Shown piece by piece: positions 36,097 to 44,248 of a DNA stretch of 64,000 nucleotides; position 1 is the stretch's first letter; the number at the start of each line of letters is the position of its first letter. Source of the stretch: an uncultured Psychrobacter sp. (lineage in GTDB: Bacteria; Pseudomonadota; Gammaproteobacteria; Pseudomonadales; Moraxellaceae); contig CANMUI010000001.1 of NCBI GenBank assembly GCA_947501045.1, positions 868,001-932,000 of the forward strand, given 5' to 3'. The translations under genes were made by a program, and so were the position numbers. The notes under the pieces are model-generated. The model searched no databases. It was not told the DNA's origin and worked only from the letters and a program-made list of their open reading frames with translations.

Positions 36097-36672
36097 TTAC
36101 ACGTTAACACCGTAAGAAGAGGCTAATGGACCTAAACCGCCGCTAAAACCTTGGCCTACAGCGCGGAATTTCCAATCGCTGTTGTGACGATATAGCTCAC
36201 CAAAGATCATTGCCGTCTCGGTACTGCCATCTTCTGATAGATCATAACGAGCAATCTCGCTATCGCCGTTGTCATTAACAATGCGGATATAGGCATCACC
36301 AACTTGACCGAAGTTTTGGTTGCGACCTTGACCTTCGTAGATGATAGCGCATAACGCCACTTTGCTGACATCGGCTGGAATGCTGGCTAGATTAACTTTG
36401 ATCTGCTCATCGTCGCCGTCACCCTCGCCAGTTCGGTTATCACCAGTATGCTCAACCGCGCCATTGTCTGATTTTAAATTGTTAAAAAAGATAAAGTCTT
36501 GATCGTTACGCACTTTACCGCTTTCATTGACCAAAAAGCCAATCGCATCTAAGTCAAAATCTTGACCGTCAGTGGCACGTGGATCCCAGCCCAAGCCGAC
36601 TGTAATATTAGTAAGACCTGGAGCCTCTTTTGATAAATTTACATTACCGCCTTTTGTTAAGCTAATAGCCAT
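36097..36672 (-). CDS. terE: TerD-family protein, TerE-like
   Basis: A 191-residue single-domain TerD-family protein. Motifs in order are [33 protein letters not shown] (about 27-44), the calcium motif [15 protein letters not shown] (about 74-88), [13 protein letters not shown] and [23 protein letters not shown] at the end. VEHTGDN and the terminal LAS.YGVN resemble TerE more than TerD. The paralogue at 39248-39823 is the TerD-like counterpart. It is upstream of the AIM24 and terZ-like genes, with 158 bases between, and likely shares their promoter region. Confidence 0.85.
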   Translation of the reverse strand: MAISLTKGGNVNLSKEAPGLTNITVGLGWDPRATDGQDFDLDAIGFLVNESGKVRNDQDFIFFNNLKSDNGAVEHTGDNRTGEGDGDDEQIKVNLASIPADVSKVALCAIIYEGQGRNQNFGQVGDAYIRIVNDNGDSEIARYDLSEDGSTETAMIFGELYRHNSDWKFRAVGQGFSGGLGPLASSYGVNV

Positions 36673-36964
36673 ATAGTTGTCCTTTTATTAAATAATAAGA
36701 TGAGTTTATTGTTTGATTAAATCAATTAAAATTATAAAATACAAACCAGCATTCTGCGCTGTTGAATATACAAAATATTGAGAGTTATGATCATAACACT
36801 GACTATACTCTAAGCCTTATATATCTTCAAGTTTTACTATACTAAGCGATTACTGACTAAGCAAGTCGTATTTTGTGCCTATGTATGACACTTGTATCTT
36901 TATCAAAAAGTAAATGATTTGTACTTTGCGGTAGAGCATTTTAGCCACTACCTCGATTTTGCTT

Positions 36965-36970
36965 TATAAT
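36965..36970 (+). promoter_or_regulatory. candidate -10 box of yhhQ
   Basis: TATAAT lies ten bases before the preQ1 aptamer, so a transcript starting about seven bases downstream would carry the whole aptamer. The -35 region (around 36941-36946, TTAGCC) is weak. Confidence 0.55.
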
Positions 36971-36978
36971 AGTGCGTG

Positions 36979-37013
36979 CTCAGGTTCCCTCAACCCTGAT
37001 TTAAAAAAAGGAC
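36979..37013 (+). promoter_or_regulatory. class I preQ1 riboswitch before yhhQ
   Basis: Stem P1 is UCAGG (36980-36984) with CCUGA (36995-36999). The loop UUCCCUCAAC fits the UUC...CUACAC loop of known class I aptamers. The A-rich tail UUUAAAAAAAGGA follows. Pseudoknot P2 can form between UCC (36986-36988) and GGA (37010-37012). That GGA is part of the AAGGA ribosome-binding site of yhhQ, eight bases before its ATG, so ligand binding would block translation. The downstream gene encodes a preQ0/preQ1 transporter, which fits. Read by eye, no covariance search. Confidence 0.78.
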
Positions 37014-37019
37014 TCTTTT

Positions 37020-37709
37020 ATGAGCATCAGTACTACTTCGATAACCCCAATCCAATCTATTCGCTACAGCCGTGCTTTATTCTGGCTGGTGGGCCTGCAT
37101 ATCTTTATTATTGCCATCAGCAATTATCTGGTGCAAATACCTGTCGGACTATTTGGCTTTATTACCACGTGGGGAGCCGTTACTTTTCCCTTTATTTTCC
37201 TGATTACTGATTTGACTGTACGTATCTTTGGTCAGCACTTAGCAAGACGAATTATCTTCTTTGCTATGTTGCCCGCTTTGGCGATCTCTTATTATTTTTC
37301 AGTAGTGTTTGCAAATGGTCAGTTTGTCGGTCATGAGCACCTGCTAGATTTCAATCTGTTTGTCTTTCGCATTGTCTTGGCAAGCTTTAGCGCTTATGTC
37401 GTCGGGCAGCTGCTAGATATTCAAGTCTTTAATAGACTACGTCAGCTTAAAACCTGGTGGATTGCGCCTCTTGCCTCGACGTTTATTGGTAATTTGATTG
37501 ATAGTTTTTGCTTTTTTGCCATTGCCTTTTATAAAAGTCCAGATGCCTTTATGGCCACGCATTGGGTTGAAATTGGCGCTATGGACTATTTATTTAAAAT
37601 GGTGATGGGCATATTTATCTTTTTGCCGCTGTATGGTGTGATTTTGGCAAAGCTGCAAAAGATGTTGGCAGGGAGAAAAACAGACAAAAAAACAGGCTAT
37701 ACCCAATGA
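37020..37709 (+). CDS. yhhQ: preQ0/preQ1 (7-deazaguanine precursor) transporter YhhQ
   Basis: Inner-membrane protein of the VUT/COG1738 family, 229 residues with about six membrane segments. The family signature is clear: ISNYLVQIPVGLFGFITTWGAVTFPF (about 36-61, split here as ISNYLVQIP and TTWGAVTFPF) and LITDLTVRIFG. FIGNLIDSFCFFAIAFY (about 157-173) is also typical. E. coli YhhQ imports queuosine precursors. It is preceded by a candidate preQ1 riboswitch and lies between terE- and terC-like genes, opposite in strand to both. QueE and QueC elsewhere in the window show that the cell also makes the precursor. Confidence 0.92.
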   Translation: MSISTTSITPIQSIRYSRALFWLVGLHIFIIAISNYLVQIPVGLFGFITTWGAVTFPFIFLITDLTVRIFGQHLARRIIFFAMLPALAISYYFSVVFANGQFVGHEHLLDFNLFVFRIVLASFSAYVVGQLLDIQVFNRLRQLKTWWIAPLASTFIGNLIDSFCFFAIAFYKSPDAFMATHWVEIGAMDYLFKMVMGIFIFLPLYGVILAKLQKMLAGRKTDKKTGYTQ

Positions 37710-37742
37710 TATAACCTGTTCAAGTTTACTAGTAAATGATAT

Positions 37743-38837
37743 CTACAACCGCTGTTGCTCGACTTGATTATCGTGATCGTCTGCTATGGCTTCTTGCTTA
37801 CGATACCTTATTGAAGCCCACAGCGCCAAACCAATAAAGGCGATACCAATAAGGCCGGTAATCAGCTCGGGCACGTGGAATTTCACCGACAACAGCATGA
37901 TAACGGCTAAGGCACCGATGGCATAATGCGCGCCATGCTCAAGGTAGATGAACTCATCAAGCGTGCCTTTATCGACCAAAAAGATAGTCATTGAACGCAC
38001 GAACATCGCACCGATTGCTAAGCCTAACATAATAACGATAACGTCGTTGGTGATGGCAAACGCGCCAATTACCCCATCAAAACTGAAGGAAGCATCAAGG
38101 ACTTCTAAGTATAAGAAGCCGATAATACCGCCGCGCATAATGGCACTGGTGGCCTCGCCCGTACTGTTACCATGTTCGTCAAGCTCTTCTTCTAAATCAC
38201 CCTCGAGCATGCCAGACACCACTTGCACGCCAAGATAGATTAAAATACCCCAGATGCCAGCGATCAATACCGCTCCAGCTTGGACTTCGTTGGCAAATGA
38301 CACAGCAATCATCAACACAATAAGCGCGACAAATACGCTCATCGCATCCACTTTACCAAGCTTGGCTAAACGACTCTCAAGCCAGTGAAACCAATGGACG
38401 TCTTTATCATCAAAAACGAAGTTTAAGAATACTAACAGTAAGAAAATACCACCAAAGGCTGATATCTCAGCATGATGTTCAAGGAGTCTTGCTGAGTACT
38501 CTGTTGGGTTATTAAGTGCTAAATTGATTACTTCCATCATGCCAAGATCAGCAGTAACCGCGACAATAACAATAGGAAAGACCAAACGCATCCCGAAGAC
38601 GGCGATCAAAATACCCACGGTTAAGAAAATCATTTTCCAAAATGCGTCCCATCTTTTAAGGACTGAGGCGTTGACTACAGCGTTATCAAACGATAATGAG
38701 ATCTCCATAACCGCCAAGATAGCCGTAATCGATAGCGTAGCCAACATCCCGCTTATACCACTATGTGAATATCCCCACCATGCTGCTACCATTAAGGCAA
38801 TAGCGGTGAAAATAAAGTCTAAATAAAAATGTCTCAT
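37743..38837 (-). CDS. DUF475/TerC-family membrane protein
   Basis: Integral membrane protein of the TerC superfamily (DUF475 type), 364 residues from the ATG at 38837 with AGGATA just upstream; the open frame extends eight codons further to 38861. The two hallmark acidic membrane motifs are EISLSFDNAVVNASVL (about 42-57) and DASFSFDGVIGAFAIT (about 247-262). About nine hydrophobic segments and a charged loop (EEELDEHGNSTGE) are seen. TerC-type proteins work with TerD proteins and in some bacteria handle Mn2+ or other metals at the membrane. The gene is 410 bases downstream of the TerD-like gene on the same strand. Confidence 0.88.
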   Translation of the reverse strand: MRHFYLDFIFTAIALMVAAWWGYSHSGISGMLATLSITAILAVMEISLSFDNAVVNASVLKRWDAFWKMIFLTVGILIAVFGMRLVFPIVIVAVTADLGMMEVINLALNNPTEYSARLLEHHAEISAFGGIFLLLVFLNFVFDDKDVHWFHWLESRLAKLGKVDAMSVFVALIVLMIAVSFANEVQAGAVLIAGIWGILIYLGVQVVSGMLEGDLEEELDEHGNSTGEATSAIMRGGIIGFLYLEVLDASFSFDGVIGAFAITNDVIVIMLGLAIGAMFVRSMTIFLVDKGTLDEFIYLEHGAHYAIGALAVIMLLSVKFHVPELITGLIGIAFIGLALWASIRYRKQEAIADDHDNQVEQQRL

Positions 38838-39194
38838 GACATATCCTGTCTGGTTGCACAATGCTAGAGGTGATCTATACTAAATATAGACTAGACCATA
38901 AAAAAGCGGCTATTGCTAACCACTTTTATGCATAAATTTAAAAGAAACATAAACCATTATCAGATATTTAGCTATCGATAATTGTGACTATTTCATAGCT
39001 ATTTATATTTTACGTTCGATAAAGGGTGTTTTGATTTAATCTATATTGTGGCGCGTAATCAGAAATAAAGTGTAAGCGTTTGCTTTTAATTAGGTTATAG
39101 ATATTATTGTATAACTAATTACCGTTTTGACACCTAGGTTATAACAGCTAAGCATAGAATCAATTTATTATAGTAAAAAAGGTAGCACAATAAA
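38838..39194. other. intergenic region between terD- and terC-like genes
   Basis: AT-rich spacer with several TATA-like words (for example around 39093-39105) but no open frame and no clear repeat. It probably holds the promoter of the DUF475/TerC gene. Confidence 0.4.
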
Positions 39195-39226
39195 ATGACG
39201 CTAAACTTTTGAGAGTCTAGCGTCAT
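39195..39226 (-). terminator. terminator after the terD-like gene
   Basis: ATGACGCTA (39195-39203) pairs with TAGCGTCAT (39218-39226); on the minus strand it is followed by TTTTA, 22 bases after the terD-like stop. It implies terD- and terC-like genes are separate transcripts. Confidence 0.65.
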
Positions 39227-39247
39227 CGAATCTAAATTTAGTCCCTA

Positions 39248-39823
39248 TTAAATATCAACACCATACTGGTGACACATCGCTTGCAAACCACCTGAATAGC
39301 CTTGACCTACCGCGCGAAATTTCCACTCGCCGTTATGACGATATACTTCGCCAAACACCATGGCAGTTTCAACCGAGTAGTCCTCTGCAAGATCGAAACG
39401 AACCACTTCTGTGCCTGTCTCTTCGTTGACAACACGGATAAAGGCGTTGGCAACTTGACCAAAGTTTTGACTACGTGCAGCTGCATCATGAATAGTCACC
39501 GTGACTACAATTTTATCAATATCAGAGGGCACTTGAGTCAGATTGACTTTGATGACTTCATCGTCGCCATCACCTTCGCCGGTACGGTTATCACCAGTAT
39601 GTTCAACCGCACCATTATCTGATTTTAGCTGGTTATAAAAGATAAAGTCCTGATCGCCGCGTACTTTGCCTGCGGTATTGACCAAAAAAACACTGGCATC
39701 AAGATCAAATTCGGCGCCTGAGGTTGCGCGCTCATCCCAGCCAAGACCAATGAGGAGTTTATTTAAATTGGGATCTGTTTTGGTTAGCGATAAGTTACCG
39801 CCTTTGTTAAGTGATAAAGCCAT
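39248..39823 (-). CDS. terD: TerD-family protein, TerD-like
   Basis: A 191-residue TerD-fold protein. It starts [15 protein letters not shown], followed by [19 protein letters not shown] (about 27-45), [15 protein letters not shown] (about 74-88, Ca2+ site), [26 protein letters not shown] and the end [16 protein letters not shown]. The IHDA.AR and the terminal CxQYG features match TerD rather than TerE. It lies upstream of the DUF475/TerC gene, the order seen in many ter operons, but with a terminator between them. Confidence 0.88.
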   Translation of the reverse strand: MALSLNKGGNLSLTKTDPNLNKLLIGLGWDERATSGAEFDLDASVFLVNTAGKVRGDQDFIFYNQLKSDNGAVEHTGDNRTGEGDGDDEVIKVNLTQVPSDIDKIVVTVTIHDAAARSQNFGQVANAFIRVVNEETGTEVVRFDLAEDYSVETAMVFGEVYRHNGEWKFRAVGQGYSGGLQAMCHQYGVDI

Positions 39824-39880
39824 GAAATTATCCTTTATTAGAGTTAATTAGAATTATTAGAAGGGTCATAGGTAGAAGTA

Positions 39881-40025
39881 CATAGTCGATTCTAAACAAA
39901 ACTGACACTTTTTTTATCATGTGCTGCTGGTATAAGTTTTACTTGCGTGCTGTGTCGTTGCAGCCAGAGGCTACGCAAAATTAATTCCAGCAGCACTGTA
40001 CCGTTTTTAAAGTCTTTTAACTATG
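39881..40025 (+). repeat. MITE-like repeat, full-length copy 2
   Basis: Starts CATAGTCGATTCTAAACAAAACTGACAC (first part given to 39908), passes TGCTGCTGGTATAA, ACTTGCGTGCTGTGTCGTTGCAG and GGCTACGCAAAATTAAT, and ends GCACTGTACCGTTTTTAAAG...AACTATG. It is nearly identical in order and spacing to the reversed copy at 42713-42860. The two copies therefore flank rlmKL as inverted repeats. Non-coding, 145 bp. Confidence 0.85.
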
Positions 40026-40081
40026 ACAATCATCTAGCTAAGTAAAAGTATTCACTTAGTAACGCTCTATCATAACAACAA

Positions 40082-40114
40082 AAAATGACCCAATCAAAGC
40101 TGATGGGTCATTTT
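40082..40114. terminator. terminator downstream of rlmKL
   Basis: AAAATGACCCA (40082-40092) and TGGGTCATTTT (40104-40114) form a perfect 11-bp stem with T-rich flanks on both strands, 64 bases after the rlmKL stop. Confidence 0.75.
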
Positions 40115-40177
40115 AACTGGCATTTTTGTAGCATACCTTTGGTTTACTAATAGTTTAAATCTTGGCATCTAAAAGCA

Positions 40178-42493
40178 TTATAAATGCCGAATCTCAAAAC
40201 TTTGATGAATGGGTTTTTTGACATTAAAGTCAAAACCTATGGTTTGATGAGTAATATCTGTAACGTTATAGCGCTCAGTTAATTGCTCATCAAGCTCAAA
40301 GCGGGTAAAGTTATTAGAAAAATACAGTACCCCATCCGTAGTCAAACGATTCATCGCTCGATTAATTAGAGCAGCATGATCGCGCTGCACATCAAAGGTG
40401 CCTTGGAACTTTTTGGAATTGGAAAAAGTTGGCGGATCGATAAAGATAATATCAAACTGTTCGGTATTGTCTTTAATCCACTCAAAAATGTCAGCGGCGA
40501 CAAACTCGTATTTGCGCTGATTAATATCAAGACCGTTTAACACAAAATTTTGCTTGCCCCAATCTAGATAGTTTTGCGACAGATCCACGCTAGTGACCTT
40601 TTTGGCACCTGCCAGCGCCGCATGGACACTAGCGGTACAGGTATAAGCGAACAGGTTGAGTACCGATTTACCACGGCTATTGGCTTTAATGCGCATGCGC
40701 ATGTTGCGATGGTCAATAAACAGACCTGTATCTAAATAATCGGTAAAATTGACATAAAAGTAAGCGTCATCTTCACGCGCTATATAAAACTTACCGCGTT
40801 TCTCGCTGCCGCCTTGCTTGCTATATTGCTCATTACCGGACTGACGTGCGCGGGTTTTAATAAACACTTGCTCGCGATTGACATCAAGGACTTCGCGGAT
40901 GCCCATTAGCGCTAAATTAAAGCGTTTTTTGGCCGTCTCAGGGGGTATGGTTTTGGGCGGCGCGTATTCTTGCACGTGTACATAGTCGCCATATAAATCG
41001 ATGGCAACCTTAAAATCAGGTAAATCAGCATCGTACGCACGCAGATTGCTAACGCTTTCTTTGTTAGCCTGTTTTCTAAGGCGGGTTAGGTTTTTTTGCA
41101 AGCGATTGATAAAGTCTTGTGCCTCAGTAGACTCAATTTCGCGCTTCTCAAAACGGCTGACTAAATTGTCCGTTTGTCCAGCAATGAGCCTGCCATAACG
41201 GAAATAAACGGTAATCGCGCCGTTGTGACAACGCAGTGTTTGTGGTTCTTTAATTGGTAGAATATCGACTTGTTCGACGTTGGCGGCAAGGATACCGAGC
41301 ATAGGATTAATGCCACTACCAGCGAAGCTATCTTGTAATATCAGCCCTAATGCTTGATACAGTGGACGAATAAAATCTTCATCACCCAAACGCTCACCAT
41401 ATGGTGGGTTAGTGATAATCAAAGGGTTGTTTAATCTGCCGTCTTTCACCATAGGCTGCAAAGTATGGCTCAGCTTATCAAGCGCGCGGGTCTCAATATC
41501 TAGGAGTGGCCATAAATCTTGCAATCCTGCCGCTATTAGGTTCTTTTCTGTGGCAATTATTGCGCCGTGGTCAGCATCAAAGCCTAGGATGAGGGGCAGG
41601 GTATCTGGCTGTTCAATGGCGATCTCTAGTGCTTCTCTAAAGCGCGTTTGCGCCTCATCAATCATTTGCTGCCAAAGCACTTCATCATGGTGCCCCCACG
41701 CATAAAAGCCAAATTGATGCGCGGCTTTGTCAATACCAACAGCGTAGTCGCAGTGCATGAGGAGCGCTTCGATAATAAAAGTACCTGAGCCGCACATCGG
41801 ATCAATCAAAGCATTGTAAACAGGTGTATTATCTTTATTTCTCTGATGCCAGCCCGCGCTGTATAGAAGGGCAGCCGCCAAGTTTTCTTTCAGTGGCGCC
41901 TCGGTCATCGCTACGCGGTAACCACGGCGATGCAAGCTAGTACCAGACAGATCTAAATACAGCTCAGCTTGCTTATCATTAACGGTGGCAAAGATAGCAA
42001 AGTCAGGATTTTTGCTGTCGACATTGGGGCGACTATCAAAAGCCTCATTAAAGGTATCAGCGATAGCATCTTTAATGCGCAGCATGGCAAACTGCTGACT
42101 GACCGCTACGCGTTTATCGACTGACAATCGAATAGCAAAGGTTTGCTCAAGGTTAAATTGCTCAGTCCAATTTACCGATTTTGCTAAACCATAAAGCTGC
42201 TCTGCCACGTCGTATTCAGTATTAATATTTTTACGTTTAATAAGCATAAGTACACGTGAGGCGACCCGTGACCAAAGACAAATCGTATATAAATCGCGCA
42301 GGGTTCCTATGACACTCAGACGCCCAGTACTTTTTATCTCGCTGGTAATACCAAAACTGGTAAGCTCAGTTTGTAGCGGTGCTTCTAGCCCATCAGCGCA
42401 AGTGACAATAAGATCCAGCGACAAGGTTGATGGCGTTGATGGCAATGCTGATGACGGTAGTGATGAAAGGACGGGCGAGGATGGTTCGGTCAT
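40178..42493 (-). CDS. rlmL: bifunctional 23S rRNA methyltransferase RlmKL (m2G2445 / m7G2069)
   Basis: Fused rRNA modification enzyme of gammaproteobacteria, 771 residues. The N-terminal THUMP domain (about 25-185) and the RlmL methyltransferase follow, with DPMCGSGTFIIEAL (SAM site, about 233-246) and NPPYGERLG (catalytic, about 362-370). The C-terminal RlmK methyltransferase has VLNLFAYTCTASVHAALAGA (about 620-640) and FIDPPTFSNSKKF (about 692-704). A Ser/Pro-rich N-terminal stretch of ~22 residues is extra. Inverted copies of the short repeat flank the gene. Confidence 0.95.
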   Translation of the reverse strand: MTEPSSPVLSSLPSSALPSTPSTLSLDLIVTCADGLEAPLQTELTSFGITSEIKSTGRLSVIGTLRDLYTICLWSRVASRVLMLIKRKNINTEYDVAEQLYGLAKSVNWTEQFNLEQTFAIRLSVDKRVAVSQQFAMLRIKDAIADTFNEAFDSRPNVDSKNPDFAIFATVNDKQAELYLDLSGTSLHRRGYRVAMTEAPLKENLAAALLYSAGWHQRNKDNTPVYNALIDPMCGSGTFIIEALLMHCDYAVGIDKAAHQFGFYAWGHHDEVLWQQMIDEAQTRFREALEIAIEQPDTLPLILGFDADHGAIIATEKNLIAAGLQDLWPLLDIETRALDKLSHTLQPMVKDGRLNNPLIITNPPYGERLGDEDFIRPLYQALGLILQDSFAGSGINPMLGILAANVEQVDILPIKEPQTLRCHNGAITVYFRYGRLIAGQTDNLVSRFEKREIESTEAQDFINRLQKNLTRLRKQANKESVSNLRAYDADLPDFKVAIDLYGDYVHVQEYAPPKTIPPETAKKRFNLALMGIREVLDVNREQVFIKTRARQSGNEQYSKQGGSEKRGKFYIAREDDAYFYVNFTDYLDTGLFIDHRNMRMRIKANSRGKSVLNLFAYTCTASVHAALAGAKKVTSVDLSQNYLDWGKQNFVLNGLDINQRKYEFVAADIFEWIKDNTEQFDIIFIDPPTFSNSKKFQGTFDVQRDHAALINRAMNRLTTDGVLYFSNNFTRFELDEQLTERYNVTDITHQTIGFDFNVKKPIHQSFEIRHL

Positions 42494-42712
42494 ACGATTA
42501 CCTATGGGCTGTTATGTTTAATGCGGATCGTCTGTATTTTATATGCGCTAAACAGATACGGGCTAAATGGATATGGTTAGACAAATATAGAGTAAATAGA
42601 CAGTAGGATCGCGTTATTTAAGCGCTGATTTTATCATAGTTTGCTGGTCGGCGTTTAAAGCGCTAGCGTTTAAAATATTAGCTTTATTTTAAAACACCCA
42701 AAGTAAAAGAGG

Positions 42713-42860
42713 CTATAGTTAAAACATTTTAAAAACGGTACAGTGCTGCCGGGATTAATTTTGCGTAGCCTCTGTCTGCGAAGGCACAGTACGCAAGTGA
42801 AATTTATACCAGCAGCATATAATAAAAAAACGTGTCAGTTTTGTTTAGGATCAACTATAG
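42713..42860 (-). repeat. MITE-like repeat, full-length copy 3, inverted
   Basis: Ends CTATAGTT (42713-42720) and AACTATAG (42853-42860) are a perfect 8-bp terminal inverted repeat. Its reverse complement runs parallel to 39881-40025 over its whole length. It ends ten bases from the stop codon of the MscS gene and lies upstream of rlmKL. Confidence 0.88.
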
Positions 42861-42869
42861 AACATGTTG

Positions 42870-44126
42870 CTACTTATCCTCTTTAGTTAAAGAGACTTTT
42901 GATTTATCGTCTTTTGACGAAGAGTCGTTAGATAAATGGTGTTCTGATAAATTATCCTCTGATAGTAGCTGCGTGGTAGTCGCAAACGGCTTAGTCGCTA
43001 TGGGATAGTCTACATCCTTTGGCATAAGCAAACGCATATGCGGGTAAGGGGTTGAGATCTGCGCGGCATCAAAAGCAAGCTTGATTTTTTCTTGTAGATT
43101 CTCTTTGATTTTAGGCATGCGCGCAACTGAAGCCGGTTTGACCCAAAAGCGCACAATAAAAAACACCCCATATTCACCAATCTCCGCTACGGTTGCTGAA
43201 GATTCAGGACGGGTTAGTATCGCCTCATTATCAGCTAAAACTTGTAGTATCTCGTCGCGAGCTTTCTCAATATCATCTTCAAAAGCAATACGCATACGAA
43301 TATCAAAGCGTATAAAGTTTTTGGAGGTTAAATTAGTGACCTCGGAGGAAGCCATATTAGAATTAGGAATAATGACGGTAATATTATCACGGGTCAAGAT
43401 ATGCGTTGTGCGCAAGGAGATCAGTACTACGCGGCCTTCTTGATCATTCATATTGATCCAGTCTCCAACTTGAAAAGACTGCTCAAGTAAAATAGTAATG
43501 CCAGCAATAAAATTGGCGAGCGTTGACTGCGCAGCAAAACCAACAGCCAAGCCAACAATACCCAAACCCGCTACCAGTGATACGATATCGAAGCCAAATT
43601 GCGCCATGACGCTGGCAAGACCCAATACCCAAATAAGGACCGATAAGATATTTTTGAGGAGCTGCTCGATGGAGGCATTAAGACCGTAATGCTTGAGTAC
43701 TCTATGAATAATGTGACCTGACGACGTCCATAATACATAATAGATACCGGCCCAAATACTAGCTTTTGCCGTAGCTTTTACCGTATCTGGCTCAAAATTC
43801 ATTTGACTCATAATAGCGATTAGGCTGGCAACAATCCAAATATAACGCAGGATCGAGCGGGCAATATTAGTACGACGATCATTGAGACGAATGCGAGCTC
43901 TATTATGCTTGATAAGATAAATAGTCAGCCAATAAAAAAACCCTAATATAGCAAGCAATATTAGGATCTTGATACTAGTACTAGCAAATTCTACGGCATA
44001 AGCTGACCAATCACGCGACTCTTCTTCTACAGAGCCGCCAATAGCAAGATACAAGCTGGTATATAAATCTTGAATGATCTCCTGAAAAAAATCAGTAAAG
44101 CCATTAACTGTCATCTCTTTGTCCAT
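42870..44126 (-). CDS. small-conductance mechanosensitive ion channel (MscS family)
   Basis: Membrane channel that opens under hypo-osmotic stress. About 418 residues with an N-terminal periplasmic/helix part, four or five membrane segments, the pore helix VAGLGIVGLAVGFAAQSTLANFIAG (about 180-205, here split around GLAVGFAAQ) and the beta domain motif FQVGDWINMNDQEGRV (about 215-230), then IPNSNMASSEVTN. The C-terminus is a Ser/Lys/Asp-rich tail of ~35 residues. The ATG at 44126 was preferred to a TTG at 44141; another ATG at 44114 is also possible. No strong ribosome-binding site decides. Confidence 0.9.
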   Translation of the reverse strand: MDKEMTVNGFTDFFQEIIQDLYTSLYLAIGGSVEEESRDWSAYAVEFASTSIKILILLAILGFFYWLTIYLIKHNRARIRLNDRRTNIARSILRYIWIVASLIAIMSQMNFEPDTVKATAKASIWAGIYYVLWTSSGHIIHRVLKHYGLNASIEQLLKNILSVLIWVLGLASVMAQFGFDIVSLVAGLGIVGLAVGFAAQSTLANFIAGITILLEQSFQVGDWINMNDQEGRVVLISLRTTHILTRDNITVIIPNSNMASSEVTNLTSKNFIRFDIRMRIAFEDDIEKARDEILQVLADNEAILTRPESSATVAEIGEYGVFFIVRFWVKPASVARMPKIKENLQEKIKLAFDAAQISTPYPHMRLLMPKDVDYPIATKPFATTTQLLSEDNLSEHHLSNDSSSKDDKSKVSLTKEDK

Positions 44127-44248
44127 GCAAATGAATCTCAATTATGCTAAGCCGCTAAGTACAATAGTAAGTACAATAAAATATCAAACATTGTACCAAG
44201 TATAGCGACTATTTGAGAACATAGCTGAGCGTAGACCTAAATATAGAC

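Noticed and set aside
36959..37210. 83-codon plus-strand open frame at 36959
   Set aside because: It is a shifted frame across the riboswitch and the 5' part of yhhQ.
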